From: an uncultured Microscilla sp.
GTDB lineage: Bacteria > Bacteroidota > Bacteroidia > Cytophagales > Microscillaceae
NCBI RefSeq assembly: GCF_947493425.1
Contig: NZ_CANLRP010000001.1
Location: forward strand, 124,001-188,000
Reading direction: 5' to 3'
DNA: 64,000 nt
Part shown: one piece after another, positions 9,462 through 19,129 of the stretch
How positions within the stretch are numbered: the stretch's first letter is position 1
Layout: each line of letters begins with the position of its first letter
Position numbers and translations under genes: made by a program
Notes under the pieces: model-generated
What the model was told of the DNA's origin: nothing
The model's input: the letters and a program-made list of their open reading frames with translations, nothing else
Database searches by the model: none

Positions 9462-10424
9462 TTAAACCTGGGCTTCTTGAGCCGATTTTTTTGCTAAGTA
9501 ATTTTTAAAGTATTCGTAAGTAATTTTAAGCCCCTCAGCACGCGATACCTTTGGTTCCCAACCAAGCATTTCTTTGGCGCGGGTAATGTCTGGTTTTCGT
9601 TGCTTAGGGTCATCCTTCGGCAAATCTTTGTAAATAATTTTTTGATCGGTACCCGTAAGCTTTATTATTTCCTCAGCAAAATCTTTGATGCTGATTTCGT
9701 CAGGATTACCAATGTTTACAGGGTGGGCATAGTCGCTCATTAGCAAACGGTAAATGCCTTCCACCAAATCATCTACATAACAAAACGAACGCGTTTGTGA
9801 ACCATCACCAAACACTGTCAAATCTTTGCCTTGTAAAGCTTGTCCTATAAACGCTGGCAATGCACGACCATCATCCAGACGCATGCGAGGACCATAAGTA
9901 TTAAATATTCTAATGATGCGGGTTTCGAGTCCATGAAATGTGTGGTATGCCATAGTAATAGCTTCCTGAAACCGTTTTGCTTCGTCGTATACTCCACGGG
10001 GACCAATGGGGTTTACATTGCCCCAATAGTCTTCGTTTTGAGGGTGTACCAAAGGGTCTCCATACACTTCAGAAGTAGACGCAATTAGCATACGAGCCTT
10101 TTTTGACCTGGCGAGCCCCAATAGATTGTGTGTACCTAAAGAGCCCACCTTAAGTGTTTGAATAGGAATCTGAAGATAGTCGATAGGGCTGGCAGGTGAA
10201 GCAAAGTGTAAAATGTAGTCTAAGTCGCCTGCTACATACACATATTTAGAAACATCGTGATGATGAAACTCAAATTCTTTGAGGGGCATTAAGTGCTCTA
10301 TGTTATCCATTGAACCTGTAATCAGGTTATCCATTCCTATAACATGATACCCTTCTTTGATAAAACGATCGCTAAGGTGAGAGCCCAAAAAACCTGCTGC
10401 TCCTGTGATCAAAACCCTTTTCAT
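9462..10424 (-). CDS. UDP-glucuronate decarboxylase (UDP-xylose synthase)
   Basis: 320 residues from the ATG at 10424, where the dinucleotide fold begins at once ([17 protein letters not shown]); a longer in-frame start is not needed. Converts UDP-glucuronate to UDP-xylose with tightly bound NAD. The catalytic set is visible: '[15 protein letters not shown]', 'RGVYDEAKR' with the Tyr-x-x-x-Lys pair, and '[16 protein letters not shown]', a sequence characteristic of UXS enzymes. It lacks the N-terminal membrane segment of animal UXS. Its substrate is the product of Ugd encoded upstream on the same strand, so Ugd, this enzyme and GalE form a nucleotide-sugar pathway block. Confidence 0.93.
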   Translation of the reverse strand: MKRVLITGAAGFLGSHLSDRFIKEGYHVIGMDNLITGSMDNIEHLMPLKEFEFHHHDVSKYVYVAGDLDYILHFASPASPIDYLQIPIQTLKVGSLGTHNLLGLARSKKARMLIASTSEVYGDPLVHPQNEDYWGNVNPIGPRGVYDEAKRFQEAITMAYHTFHGLETRIIRIFNTYGPRMRLDDGRALPAFIGQALQGKDLTVFGDGSQTRSFCYVDDLVEGIYRLLMSDYAHPVNIGNPDEISIKDFAEEIIKLTGTDQKIIYKDLPKDDPKQRKPDITRAKEMLGWEPKVSRAEGLKITYEYFKNYLAKKSAQEAQV

Positions 10425-10502
10425 GAATATGTATTTATTAGATAAATTTAGAAGAAATCTGACAGTATTATTACATTGTAACTTAAATAAGTTGTTGCGT
10501 AG

Positions 10503-10643
10503 TTCGAGGTTCGTTTGGTTTCTGACGATGATCAAAATTTATCCCGCAGGGAACTAGCAGAGTTAGTTTACAATTCCGATTCATATCGGAACCAAAGCTA
10601 CGCGATGTTTTTGATAAGAAGTCAGAGGGCAAACGAAGCCGAA
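10503..10643. repeat. 141-bp imperfect palindromic element
   Basis: The ugd-UXS gap holds a nested inverted repeat. Outer arms: TTCG...TTCGTTTG...TCTGAC (10503-10526) against GTCAGA...CAAACGAA...CGAA (10621-10643). Next, ATCAAAA (10531-10537) pairs with TTTTGAT (10609-10615). At the centre TTCCGAT (10574-10580) pairs perfectly with ATCGGAA (10585-10591) over a 4-base loop. The size and nested symmetry suit a MITE-like or REP-like element, or an RNA that folds into one long hairpin between two co-directional genes. No transposase is present. Whether it is repeated elsewhere in the genome cannot be seen here. Confidence 0.5.
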
Positions 10644-10693
10644 AAAAGCATAAGATATTTAGTTTACAGTGTAATTATAACCATCTACATAAA

Positions 10694-10737
10694 ATAAGCC
10701 CATAGAACCACTTTATAAGAGTGTTTTATGGGCTTAT
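10694..10737 (-). terminator. terminator after ugd
   Basis: ATAAGCCCATA (10694-10704) pairs perfectly with TATGGGCTTAT (10727-10737), with further CACT/AGTG pairing inside. On the minus strand it follows the ugd stop codon by 10 bases and ends in TTATTTTAT. It would limit read-through from ugd into the decarboxylase gene. Confidence 0.7.
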
Positions 10738-10746
10738 CATCCTGTC

Positions 10747-12060
10747 TTAGTTTTTTACTACTTCTCGTCCAATGCTATAGTATTTGTAACCAAGTTCTTG
10801 CATTTGCTCCAACTCAAACAAGTTTCTTCCATCGAAGATCACCTTGTTTTTGAGCAACTTGTTTACTACCTCAAAATCTGGTGTTCTGAATACCGGCCAC
10901 TCTGTAAAAATCAGTAGTGCATCAGCGTCTAACAGTGCACCATAAGGGCTGTCTGTATACTCTATTTTATCGCCAATTACTTGTTTTACATTGTCCATGG
11001 CCTCAGGGTCATAAGCTTTTATTGTTACACCCTCCTCCAACAATGCGTGAATGTTTTCCAATGAGGGTGCCTCGCGTATATCGTCGGTATACGGCTTAAA
11101 CGAAAGTCCCCAAACAGCTAATGTTTTACCTTTTAGATCATTATTAAAATGCGTCTTGAGCTGAGGTAATAACTTGGTTTTTTGTTCTTGGTTTACACTC
11201 ATTACCGAATTGAGTATTTTGAAATCGTACTCATATTCATTGGCAGTTTTGGCCAGCGCCTGTACATCCTTAGGAAAACAGCTTCCTCCGTAGCCAATGC
11301 CTGCAAATAAAAAGCGCTTACCAATACGGGCGTCAGTACCAATCCCTTGACGAACATTGTCAACATTGGCACCAGCCTTCTCGCAAAGATTGGCTATTTC
11401 GTTCATAAAAGTGATTTTGGTAGCCAAAAATGCGTTGGCAGCATACTTTGTCATTTCTGCTGAGCGCTCATCCATAAAAATGATAGGATTGCCTTGGCGT
11501 ACAAAAGGCATATAAAGCTTTTCCATACGTTTACGGGCTTTATCAGATGACGTACCCACTACCACCCGGTCGGGTTTCATAAAATCTTCTACCGCCACAC
11601 CTTCACGCAAAAATTCAGGGTTTGATACTACATCAAAGTCTACCTTGGCATTTTCGGCAATTTTGGCATGTACTTTTTCGGCTGTTCCTACAGGTACTGT
11701 ACTCTTGTCAACAATTACAGCATACTCCTCTAGCAAATGCCCTAAATCGCTGGCTACTTGTAAAACATATTTTAGGTCAGCGGAGCCATCTTCACCTGGG
11801 GGGGTTGGCAACGCCAGAAAGATGATTTGAGCCCCTTTGATGCCTTCTTCAAGGTTGGTGGTAAACTTAAGGCGTTCTTGTTTGATATTGCGGTCAAACA
11901 ATACATCTAAACCTGGCTCGTAAATAGTGATTTTACCTTTTTTTAGCTTGTTTACCTTCTCGGTATCTATATCAACGCACGTAACATTATTACCGGTTTC
12001 GGCGAAGCAGGTACCTGTAACTAAACCTACATATCCAGTACCAACTACTGCTATTTTCAT
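10747..12060 (-). CDS. ugd: UDP-glucose 6-dehydrogenase
   Basis: 437 residues; oxidises UDP-glucose to UDP-glucuronate using two NAD. N-terminal NAD fold 'MKIAVVGTGYVGLVTGTCFA', catalytic Cys in 'GIGYGGSCFPKDVQAL' (near residue 262), and the C-terminal UDP-binding domain with 'LAVWGLSFKPYTDDIREAPS'. 'STVPVGTAEKV' is the usual Ser/Thr-Val-Pro-x-Gly loop. Its product feeds the UDP-glucuronate decarboxylase encoded just downstream. The end of the gene is followed by a hairpin terminator and the palindromic element, so it may be expressed separately from the next two genes. Confidence 0.95.
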   Translation of the reverse strand: MKIAVVGTGYVGLVTGTCFAETGNNVTCVDIDTEKVNKLKKGKITIYEPGLDVLFDRNIKQERLKFTTNLEEGIKGAQIIFLALPTPPGEDGSADLKYVLQVASDLGHLLEEYAVIVDKSTVPVGTAEKVHAKIAENAKVDFDVVSNPEFLREGVAVEDFMKPDRVVVGTSSDKARKRMEKLYMPFVRQGNPIIFMDERSAEMTKYAANAFLATKITFMNEIANLCEKAGANVDNVRQGIGTDARIGKRFLFAGIGYGGSCFPKDVQALAKTANEYEYDFKILNSVMSVNQEQKTKLLPQLKTHFNNDLKGKTLAVWGLSFKPYTDDIREAPSLENIHALLEEGVTIKAYDPEAMDNVKQVIGDKIEYTDSPYGALLDADALLIFTEWPVFRTPDFEVVNKLLKNKVIFDGRNLFELEQMQELGYKYYSIGREVVKN

Positions 12061-12978
12061 ATATCAAATTATTAGTGATGGCAATGTGTTTTTTATGTCA
12101 AAGAGTGCCAATAAAACAACATACATATTCTTATTGTTGTACAATTACTGGATATCCCCTTCATTAAATATGAATAGCTAAATAGCAAACAGTTGCTTGA
12201 TTTTAGAATGACATAACTAATGAATGTTGATGCTCACATCAATCACAATTTAGTAATTTGTGTGAGAAATTAATACCATAAGGGATATATTTAAGGGTGA
12301 CAAAGTATAAATGATCCTCTGATCCCTCCTTCATTGGCCAGAACCTGTAATGATGTTTTGTTTGCTCCCTTAGGAATGGTGAACAAAATAAAGCTCTATA
12401 GAGTGTTAAATAGTTATTTTTCCGACAAATGAAGTAAGGCGATATCCACTGGGTGCTAAGCCAAATTTACAGGATAAATTGCTTACAAAGCATGTCAGAA
12501 AAAGCAACCGTTAAAAAAGTTTATAGCCCTGATTTACCAGAGTAAGCTTATTTTTGACACATTCCTTAGAAATATTCCATTTAATAAGCTTCCCACTTCA
12601 GGGTTTGGTAAAGCCTTCGCAGTAAAATATGCCCTAAAATCAGAAAGTTATTTTTTGTCCATTTCTTAAAAGACAAAACTATAAGTTTATTACTTTAATT
12701 ACCAGTTTTTGTGAAATAATGCAGCAATCATTATCACTTATTCATGAAAGCCATCAACAAGTGTAAATTCAGGTAGGTTGTAATGTTATAAACAAAACAA
12801 AAGTATGTCTGATAATGTTAGATGTAAGAATTTGAAACAGAAAAAATTTTTTTGAAAGAAAACTACCTCTCAAAGAAAAATTAGTTCGGCTTTTTAAGTT
12901 TTCGCCAAATTATATCTTAATAAACAGTAACTCAGTAGACTTGAATTACCCCTAAAATAAATGAGAATAAGCGAGAGG
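12061..12978. other. long AT-rich gap without recognised genes
   Basis: About 920 bases between ugd and the acyl-CoA dehydrogenase gene. No convincing reading frame, tRNA, strong hairpin or repeat array was found. It probably holds the 5' regulatory regions of both flanking divergent genes, and perhaps decayed sequence. Confidence 0.5.
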
Positions 12979-13009
12979 TTGTTATAGTATGATTTTATTT
13001 CTATTTTCG
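12979..13009 (+). promoter_or_regulatory. candidate promoter of the acyl-CoA dehydrogenase gene
   Basis: TTG (12979-12981), 20 bases, then TATTTTCG (13002-13009), one base off the TAnnTTTG consensus. Start expected near 13016, giving a short leader of about 15 bases. Confidence 0.45.
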
Positions 13010-13030
13010 CATTGAAAAATTCAATTTAAC

Positions 13031-14185
13031 ATGCACACAGAAACTTTGTCCAATCGAGAAGAAATCATTGCCGAAATAACCCAAAGCGTTACCGATTTTG
13101 GTGAAAAACATATCCGCCCCTACATGATGGACTGGGATGAAACACAAACTTTTCCACGAGAAATATTTACCCAAATGGGTGAACTTGGTCTAATGGGAAT
13201 GTTAGTTCCAGAACAATATGGTGGATCTGGTTTTGGGTATAAAGAATACGTAGCTGCTATTGTGGCGGTATCTAAAATAGATAGTTCTATTGGTTTGTCC
13301 ATGGCAGCGCACAACTCTTTGTGTACCAACCATATTTTACAATTTGCCAGTGAAGAACAAAAAAAACGCTGGTTGCCTAAACTTGCCACTGGCGAATGGA
13401 TAGGAGCTTGGGGGCTTACCGAACCCAATACTGGATCTGATGCTGGTAATATGCGTACTACTGCCGTGTTAGATGGAGACGAATGGGTGCTCAATGGAGC
13501 CAAAAACTTTATTACACATGGTATTTCAGGAAATATAGCAGTGGTAGTTGCCCGTACAGGCGAACCCAACGAGTCTGGTAATGCATCTGCTTTTGTAGTA
13601 GAGCGTGGTACAATGGGGTTTACCGGAGGCAAAAAAGAGAACAAACTTGGAATGCGTGCTTCTGAAACAGCTGAAATGATTTTTGATAACTGTCGCATCC
13701 CTAAAGAAAATATGCTGGGTAATGTAGGTGATGGTTTCCGTCAGGCATTGGCGATTTTAGACGGTGGACGTATTTCTATCTCAGCATTGTCGCTTGGTAT
13801 TGCTGAAGGAGCGTATGAAGCTGCGTTGCAGTATGCCAAAGAGAGACAACAGTTTGGACAGCCTATAGCCAACTTTCAGGGAATATCGTTCAAATTGGCA
13901 GATATGGCAACCGAGATAGACGCAGCCAAACTATTGACTGAGCGTGCGTCTGATTTAAAAGATGCTGGTAAGAAAGTAGGTAAAGAATCTGCAATGGCCA
14001 AGTATTATTCTTCTGAGGTAGCAGTGAGAGTGTCTAACGAAGCTGTACAAATATTTGGAGGATATGGTTATGTGAAAGACTTTCCGGTAGAAAAGTTTTA
14101 TCGTGACTCTAAACTCTGTACCATTGGCGAAGGAACCTCTGAAATTCAAAAAGTAGTGATTTCAAGAGCCATTTTGAAAGGATAA
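13031..14185 (+). CDS. acyl-CoA dehydrogenase
   Basis: 384 residues, the standard length. FAD enzyme that introduces the alpha-beta double bond in acyl-CoA during fatty- or branched-chain acid breakdown, passing electrons to ETF. Visible: '[21 protein letters not shown]' region (family signature 1; FAD and substrate), '[23 protein letters not shown]' helix, 'QFGQPI', and the C-terminal '[17 protein letters not shown]' with '[10 protein letters not shown]', whose first Glu is at the position of the catalytic base of short/medium-chain enzymes. Most like short-chain (butyryl-type) enzymes. It stands alone between two terminators or gaps. Confidence 0.93.
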   Translation: MHTETLSNREEIIAEITQSVTDFGEKHIRPYMMDWDETQTFPREIFTQMGELGLMGMLVPEQYGGSGFGYKEYVAAIVAVSKIDSSIGLSMAAHNSLCTNHILQFASEEQKKRWLPKLATGEWIGAWGLTEPNTGSDAGNMRTTAVLDGDEWVLNGAKNFITHGISGNIAVVVARTGEPNESGNASAFVVERGTMGFTGGKKENKLGMRASETAEMIFDNCRIPKENMLGNVGDGFRQALAILDGGRISISALSLGIAEGAYEAALQYAKERQQFGQPIANFQGISFKLADMATEIDAAKLLTERASDLKDAGKKVGKESAMAKYYSSEVAVRVSNEAVQIFGGYGYVKDFPVEKFYRDSKLCTIGEGTSEIQKVVISRAILKG

Positions 14186-14205
14186 GAGTTTTTTGATATA
14201 TAATA

Positions 14206-14237
14206 AAAACCCTGAGCATTTTCACGCCCAGGGTTTT
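14206..14237. terminator. bidirectional terminator between convergent genes
   Basis: AAAACCCTGAGC (14206-14217) pairs with GCCCAGGGTTTT (14226-14237), one mismatch, with A/T tracts on both sides. It serves the acyl-CoA dehydrogenase gene on the plus strand and the protease gene on the minus strand. Confidence 0.85.
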
Positions 14238-14247
14238 GTTTTCGAGG

Positions 14248-16362
14248 TTAGTATAATACTATTCGCTTGGCAACGTTGTAGTCGGAGGTACTTATTTTTA
14301 AAATATAGACTCCTTGCTTATCCTGAGCATTTGTAATGGCAAATGATTGAAATTGAGCCTTGGAAATTTTCCCAGATCTTACCTTTTTACCCGTAAGATC
14401 AAATAATGCCCAATCAAGCGTAGTTACTACTGTTGGTAGTTGCAAATTTGCTTTGATATCTGTACCCCGTCCAGGGTTGGGAGTAATGCGCACAAAATCA
14501 TTGGGATTGGTCGACAAGGGGGCAGTCGTCAAAGATACATCATCTATATAAATATTGTTTCCATAAGCATTTACCCCAATAAATGCTACCTGAAGCTGCG
14601 AGTTACCCAGCCAGGCACCTAAGTTTACTTTTTCGGTACGCCAATGACTATCCTGTGTTGGTTTCCAGTTTTCCTTCACTGCCTCATCGGTAGCAAGCGT
14701 ATCGCCATATTTTTCATAAGCTGTTATAAAGGTTTTACCACAATCAGTAGTTATCCCCACTTTTAGCCCATCTCTCGACACCAAGTCTTCGTCTTTAAAG
14801 GGAGCATAAGCCACCCTAAAGCTTAAAGTAAGGCTTTGAGCATTGCTTATATCCAGCAAGGGCGAAATCAGGTAATCGAGTGCACCTGTTTGTGGATAGT
14901 CAAAGTAAGACAATAGCATCGCGTCATTTGCCGAAATTTGGTTTTGTACAGCCAATGTAGTGAGTTGCCAGGTTTCGTTATCATCTGGGTTGTTAATTTG
15001 CCAGAGGGTGTTTAAGATGGTATTATCAGTAAAGTCATACCTCAAAGGCAGCTCGTTCAATGGCAGTACCTTAAAGGTTTGCGTTTTAGTATCGTTGGCT
15101 GGCTGAGAATCGGCATTACCGTTAGGTAGCTCGCTGTATACCTTAAGCTCATGTGTAGTTCTTGATACTTGAGTACCAGGCAAAGCAACTGTAGTGGTGT
15201 CCAGCGAGGCAAGGTTACCCTGCCATTCAAAAGTTTGTACATTGTCCCCATCTACCTCATACTTAATCGTAAGCGATGTTAGTTCATTGTTTCCAAAGTT
15301 TCGTACCAACACTTTAGGTGCTATTTCCTGTGTACACAACGAGTTTTGGATTTGGCTAATGGTTACTATACTGGCATTGTCTGGTGTAAGTATTGCCACC
15401 TGCAAACCAGGAGAGTTCTTAAAGTTTCTCCGAGGACTATTTGCCAATACGGTGCGCATGCGTTTTTTTTGTTCCTCTGTAAACAGGTTCATACAAGGAT
15501 CATCCGAATAGTCCATGTAGTTTTCTATTTGTGCCTCTGCACCGTCACAGGCAAGTGGTTTAGGATTGGGGCAACCCGATGTCTGAAAGTTTACAGGAGG
15601 AGTATCAGTGCAATAATCATCGGTAGGGCAATTACCATCGCCCGATATATGTAGTAAACCCAAGTAATGACCTATTTCGTGGGTAGCAGTACGCCCCAAG
15701 TGAAAGGGAGTTTTTACATTGCCTGTATTTCCAAAAGCTTGATAGTCAACAACTACTCCATCTGTTAATGGGTTTTTAGTAGTACCATTCTGAGGAATAC
15801 CTACTACATCGGTTTCCGGAAACTGAGCATATCCTAAAAAACCGTCCAGATCACATACCCATATATTCAAATAATTAGCAGAGTTCCAGTAACTCAAGGC
15901 CTTCAGAGTTTGGTCATCTGGCACATCCCAAATATTTTTGTTTCCTTTTACCCGTACAATACCATCAGTAGGTATACCTTCCGGCGATTGAATCGCAAGT
16001 TGAAATTCTACCTCTATATCTGCTCCTGCCGGGTGAGCATTATACCCATTCGTATGGAGTTTTTTTCTGAAATCTTCGTTCAATATCCTGATTTGAGACA
16101 CTATTTGTGCTTGCGATATATTGGTGCCTTCACCTACTGGTTCGCCGTTATGCACCACATGTACCACCACCGGAATAGTGATTACTTCTTCAGTTGTTCG
16201 TTTATTACCAGGGTTGGTGACTTTACGTTGTAACCATTGCTCAAAGTCAGGCGAGGACGAATGGGGCACACAACGCACTGGAGTTTGTTGAGCGTTGGCC
16301 TGAAATACATTCGTCAACATCAATAAAAGAACAAGCAGAGGTGTAGTAGTGTAATTTGCCAT
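14248..16362 (-). CDS. secreted M43 metalloprotease with T9SS sorting domain
   Basis: 704 residues. Order: signal peptide (1-24, ending NAQQ); an M43 (pappalysin/cytophagalysin) zinc protease domain with 'ATHEIGHYLGLLH' (about residues 225-240), the HExxHxxGxxH metzincin signature, with the later 'IENYMDYSDDPCMNLFT' holding the Met-turn; a CARDB-like beta domain (about 325-430); a jelly-roll domain of the MAM/cleaved-adhesin type (about 440-615, ending 'NIYIDDVSL'); and a C-terminal T9SS type A sorting domain (about 625-704: 'ITPNPGRGT', 'DLTGKKV', 'GVYILKI'). Hence export by Sec, then across the outer membrane by the type IX system. Likely degrades extracellular protein. Monocistronic. Confidence 0.93.
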   Translation of the reverse strand: MANYTTTPLLVLLLMLTNVFQANAQQTPVRCVPHSSSPDFEQWLQRKVTNPGNKRTTEEVITIPVVVHVVHNGEPVGEGTNISQAQIVSQIRILNEDFRKKLHTNGYNAHPAGADIEVEFQLAIQSPEGIPTDGIVRVKGNKNIWDVPDDQTLKALSYWNSANYLNIWVCDLDGFLGYAQFPETDVVGIPQNGTTKNPLTDGVVVDYQAFGNTGNVKTPFHLGRTATHEIGHYLGLLHISGDGNCPTDDYCTDTPPVNFQTSGCPNPKPLACDGAEAQIENYMDYSDDPCMNLFTEEQKKRMRTVLANSPRRNFKNSPGLQVAILTPDNASIVTISQIQNSLCTQEIAPKVLVRNFGNNELTSLTIKYEVDGDNVQTFEWQGNLASLDTTTVALPGTQVSRTTHELKVYSELPNGNADSQPANDTKTQTFKVLPLNELPLRYDFTDNTILNTLWQINNPDDNETWQLTTLAVQNQISANDAMLLSYFDYPQTGALDYLISPLLDISNAQSLTLSFRVAYAPFKDEDLVSRDGLKVGITTDCGKTFITAYEKYGDTLATDEAVKENWKPTQDSHWRTEKVNLGAWLGNSQLQVAFIGVNAYGNNIYIDDVSLTTAPLSTNPNDFVRITPNPGRGTDIKANLQLPTVVTTLDWALFDLTGKKVRSGKISKAQFQSFAITNAQDKQGVYILKISTSDYNVAKRIVLY

Positions 16363-16428
16363 TAGATAAAGTATTGTTGTGTGCTATACACATTCATAGT
16401 AAAAAAATGCCTGTCTGAGAGGCAAAAA

Positions 16429-16456
16429 AAATGAGGTGACATAAAGTACCTCATTT
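16429..16456 (-). terminator. terminator after the NifU-like/Mrp pair
   Basis: AAATGAGGT (16429-16437) pairs perfectly with ACCTCATTT (16448-16456); on the minus strand it follows the NifU-like gene and runs into a T tract. Confidence 0.75.
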
Positions 16457-16488
16457 CTCATATAAAATATGCCTTCCCTTTATATTAT

Positions 16489-16743
16489 TTACATAGGGGT
16501 CATGTTAATTGCCTCTACTGCAGTAATCTCTGGTACTGCCTTACGGATAGACTCTTCTATACCTGCCTTTAATGTCATAGCTGACATAGGGCAAGAGCCA
16601 CAAGAACCCATCAGCTCTAGTTTAACAACCCCATCTTCACTTACTTCCAGCACTTTTACATCACCTCCATCTGTTTTGAGGTAGGGGCGAATAGTATCTA
16701 GTGCGTTATCTACGCGCTCTATCATATCTATTGTAGTATCCAT
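16489..16743 (-). CDS. NifU-like Fe-S scaffold protein
   Basis: 84 residues corresponding to the C-terminal NifU domain (NfuA type). Carries and hands over Fe-S clusters. The cluster-binding C-x-x-C is in 'LMGSCGSCPMSAMTLKAGIE' (residues about 52-55), preceded by 'IRPYLKTDGGDVKVLEV', the family N-terminal mark. It lies 36 bases after the mrp gene, itself an Fe-S carrier, so the pair is an Fe-S maturation operon. Confidence 0.93.
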   Translation of the reverse strand: MDTTIDMIERVDNALDTIRPYLKTDGGDVKVLEVSEDGVVKLELMGSCGSCPMSAMTLKAGIEESIRKAVPEITAVEAINMTPM

Positions 16744-16779
16744 AAATTCGTTTGGTTTGAGCTAAGCAACCCCAGGTTG

Positions 16780-17880
16780 CTATACTTTAATTTCTACTTT
16801 TTGTGTTTTAGGCTGGCTTGCATTACGTATAGCTACTTGCTGGGCAAGGCTTTGGGCAAGCCCTTCAAAGGCTTTAACGGTGGTTTCATCAGCATCTTGT
16901 ACTGCAGGTACTCCATTATCTCCTCCTTCTCTTATACCTTGTACCAAAGGTATTTCTCCTAGAAATGGCACCCCAAAACGTCTTGATAACTCTTTACCGC
17001 CATCTTTGCCAAAAATATAATATTTATTATCGGGTAATTCGGCAGGTGTAAAATAAGCCATATTTTCTACTACTCCTAATACTGGCACATTAATTTGAGG
17101 CTGACGGAACATAGCCACTCCTTTGATAGCATCGGCCAAGGCTACTTTTTGTGGAGTAGTTACAATCAATACCCCAGTTACAGGAACTGCCTGTACTAAG
17201 GTAAGGTGTATGTCGCTGGTGCCAGGAGGCAAGTCAATGAGTAAGTAGTCTAGCTCGCCCCACAAAGTATCACCCAAAAACTGAGTCAGTGCTTTACTAG
17301 CCATAGGACCACGCCAAACTACAGCGTTTTCGGCGGGTGCCAAAAAACCCATAGAGATAATTTTAACTCCCAGGCTTTCTATGGGCAAAATCATATTCTT
17401 ACCATCTACTTCGGTTACTTCAGGTTTGCCGTTTTCTACTCCATACATTGTAGGTATAGATGGTCCATAAATATCAGCATCGAGCAAGCCAACCTTTGCT
17501 CCACTTTTAGTAAGCGCCATTGCCAGGTTAGAGGTAACTGTAGATTTACCTACCCCACCTTTGCCAGAGGCTATAGCAATCACATTTTTTACTTTGGGCA
17601 ATACCGGTGTAGTACCAAATCGAGTAGAAGTGACCTCAGCTGTCATATTAACTGTTACTTCCACTTCTTTATTTACATGTTCATGTATGGCGTCTTCACA
17701 ACGTTTTCTTATCAATTCTTTTAATGGGCAAGCAGGAGTGGTTAATATTATTGTAAAACTAACTTTATTACCATCTATGCTAATCTTGTCTACCATATTC
17801 AAAGTAACCAAGTCTTTCTTAAGATCTGGTTCTTCTACTGTACTAAGAGCTTTTAAAACCGCTTCCTGAGTAATATTCAT
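16780..17880 (-). CDS. Mrp/ApbC-type P-loop ATPase, Fe-S carrier
   Basis: 366 residues. N-terminal DUF59 (MIP18-like) domain (1-90) joined to a ParA/MinD-like ATPase with deviant Walker A 'SGKGGVGKSTVTSNLA' (near residue 108), 'DADIYGPSIPTMYG' and 'LIDLPPGTSDIHLTLVQ'. Such proteins bind and deliver Fe-S clusters to apoproteins. The C-x-x-C that binds the cluster in many Mrp proteins after 'VENMAYF' is here replaced by 'TPAELPDNKYY', without cysteines. I believe this form is common in Bacteroidota, but it makes the cluster-binding mode uncertain. Transcribed with the NifU-like gene downstream. Confidence 0.93.
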   Translation of the reverse strand: MNITQEAVLKALSTVEEPDLKKDLVTLNMVDKISIDGNKVSFTIILTTPACPLKELIRKRCEDAIHEHVNKEVEVTVNMTAEVTSTRFGTTPVLPKVKNVIAIASGKGGVGKSTVTSNLAMALTKSGAKVGLLDADIYGPSIPTMYGVENGKPEVTEVDGKNMILPIESLGVKIISMGFLAPAENAVVWRGPMASKALTQFLGDTLWGELDYLLIDLPPGTSDIHLTLVQAVPVTGVLIVTTPQKVALADAIKGVAMFRQPQINVPVLGVVENMAYFTPAELPDNKYYIFGKDGGKELSRRFGVPFLGEIPLVQGIREGGDNGVPAVQDADETTVKAFEGLAQSLAQQVAIRNASQPKTQKVEIKV

Positions 17881-17921
17881 ATATGTTGTTCTTTTCGAAT
17901 CCTATTTAAATTTTAGCTATA

Positions 17922-17929
17922 CAAAGATA
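17922..17929 (-). promoter_or_regulatory. candidate -7 box of the mrp-nifU operon
   Basis: Minus strand TATCTTTG fits TAnnTTTG exactly; it lies 42 bases before the mrp ATG. No clear TTG is present at -33, so this rests on the -7 box alone. Confidence 0.4.
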
Positions 17930-18451
17930 ACACATAATTCTAACTAATTTGGGTTTTAAATGGTTTGTCGCTGCACTCACTTGTTTTGTTTTTGAGTGTG
18001 CTAAAGATTCATTCAGGAAAAGATTAAGCGGTTTTTTTTGTAAAAATGTGTGGGAAAAAAAAGTGTTAATAAGTAGTAAGAGTGCTTAAAAAGAGCCTTT
18101 TTTTGATATTATGTTTTAAAATGAAATATATAGATTGGTTGTAATATTTTTACCCCATTCGAGCATATTATCGATTTTAAACAGCTTTAGAAACCTGCGA
18201 TAAGAAACAAATCATTGGTTTAAACGGAGCAATCGCTATTTAATAAGTAAAAAACACGATATATCAGATCGATTGGTTTTTTTTAGGAAAGCCAAAGAAA
18301 TGAAGGTTTAATGGGTGTATACCATATATATGTAAGGCTAAATACACATGTAGCTAAGCAAAAGACATTGATTTTTTTAGGTTAGAGAATAGTAATACTT
18401 TTATGATGACGAGAAATATAAATTATTTGACCCTGTAACTTTACAACAAGA
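17930..18451. other. AT-rich gap, nothing recognised
   Basis: About 520 bases between divergent genes. Only weak features: TTTAAAC/GTTTAAA arms about 35 bases apart near 18177-18225, and A/T tracts. No reading frame or RNA gene is supported. Confidence 0.4.
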
Positions 18452-18880
18452 GTGAAAAGTTTTTTAAATAAAATCACCTATATATATTACGATTCTAGAT
18501 TACATGTAATTCGTATTCGCTTATTTGGTTATTCATCTCCTGATTTGTACAAAGAAGCCTGGACTCAAGCACTAAAAATTGCTAAAGACAACCAGTGCAA
18601 CCATTGGTATTTAGATCAAAGAGAGTGTTATGGCATTACTGCCGAAGACTTGGAATGGCTTACCGAACGTTGGTATCCTCAGTCGGTAGAAGAAATGGCA
18701 CAATTGAATTTGAGCGAAAAGCGAGTCAATGCATTTTTATTACCCTTAAATATTTCGGGACGTTTTTTAACCAAAATCACGTCTTTTCATCGCAAAGGCA
18801 ATACACCAGTTACCCATCGTGGTAATTATTACTTTACCCGTGAAAACCAAGCATTGAGTTTCTTGGCGCAACCTGCCTGA
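18452..18880 (+). CDS. unknown protein of a STAS/SpoIIAA-like short family (copy 1)
   Basis: 142 residues starting at GTG 18452; no ATG is available upstream in frame. Not recognised by name. Predicted alternation of strands and helices: 'LHVIRIRLFGY', helix 'YKEAWTQALKIA', strand 'HWYLDQRE', 'DLEWLTERWYPQ', strand 'VNAFLLPL'. It shares this plan, and spaced residues (E-x-W near 35, D-x-x-W-[LV] then W-x-P near 68-77, KR...AF near 95), with the gene at 24900-25322, so the two are likely distant paralogues. The fold suggests a SpoIIAA/STAS-like protein; that is inference. Followed by a hairpin terminator. Confidence 0.65.
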   Translation: MKSFLNKITYIYYDSRLHVIRIRLFGYSSPDLYKEAWTQALKIAKDNQCNHWYLDQRECYGITAEDLEWLTERWYPQSVEEMAQLNLSEKRVNAFLLPLNISGRFLTKITSFHRKGNTPVTHRGNYYFTRENQALSFLAQPA

Positions 18881-18928
18881 TCCAGGTTTACAGATAGGTG
18901 GTCAATGTTTATTATGAAATTTATTGGT

Positions 18929-18957
18929 AAAAACCTCTCAAAGCCGTGGAGGTTTTC
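18929..18957 (+). terminator. terminator after the short unknown gene
   Basis: AAAACCTC (18930-18937) pairs with GAGGTTTT (18949-18956) about 50 bases after the stop codon. Confidence 0.6.
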
Positions 18958-19129
18958 TCACCCTCAAGCAATATGCTTCTATTAAATCCTTCCCTTATAT
19001 ATTCCAACCAATCCAATTAAACATTTTCTGTTAATTATTTTCACTACAAAACATTGACCATCTACTAAATTAGCTTGCTTCTGATTGAGCGTCTTTCATT
19101 CAACCTGAGCCTGTATTGATGATTTACAG

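Noticed and set aside
10515-10697. 60-codon plus-strand frame between ugd and UXS
   Set aside because: It lies across the nested palindrome and reaches the ugd terminator; composition follows the repeat and it has no start signal or recognised motif.
11927-12181. 84-codon plus-strand frame over the ugd start
   Set aside because: Half of it is antisense to a certain gene (ugd) and the rest is low-complexity; no promoter or homology signal.
12061-13030. possible RNA gene or mobile remnant in the 970-base gap
   Set aside because: No cloverleaf, no terminal repeats, no strong hairpin and no frame with recognisable protein signal.
15910-16233. 107-codon frame opposite the M43 protease
   Set aside because: It is fully antisense to a protease with complete catalytic and sorting motifs; Cys/Tyr-rich composition is typical of a shadow frame.
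18436-18443. TAACTTTA as a promoter for the GTG-start gene at 18452
   Set aside because: No TTG at -33 and the start would fall almost on the GTG; would need a leaderless mRNA without other support.
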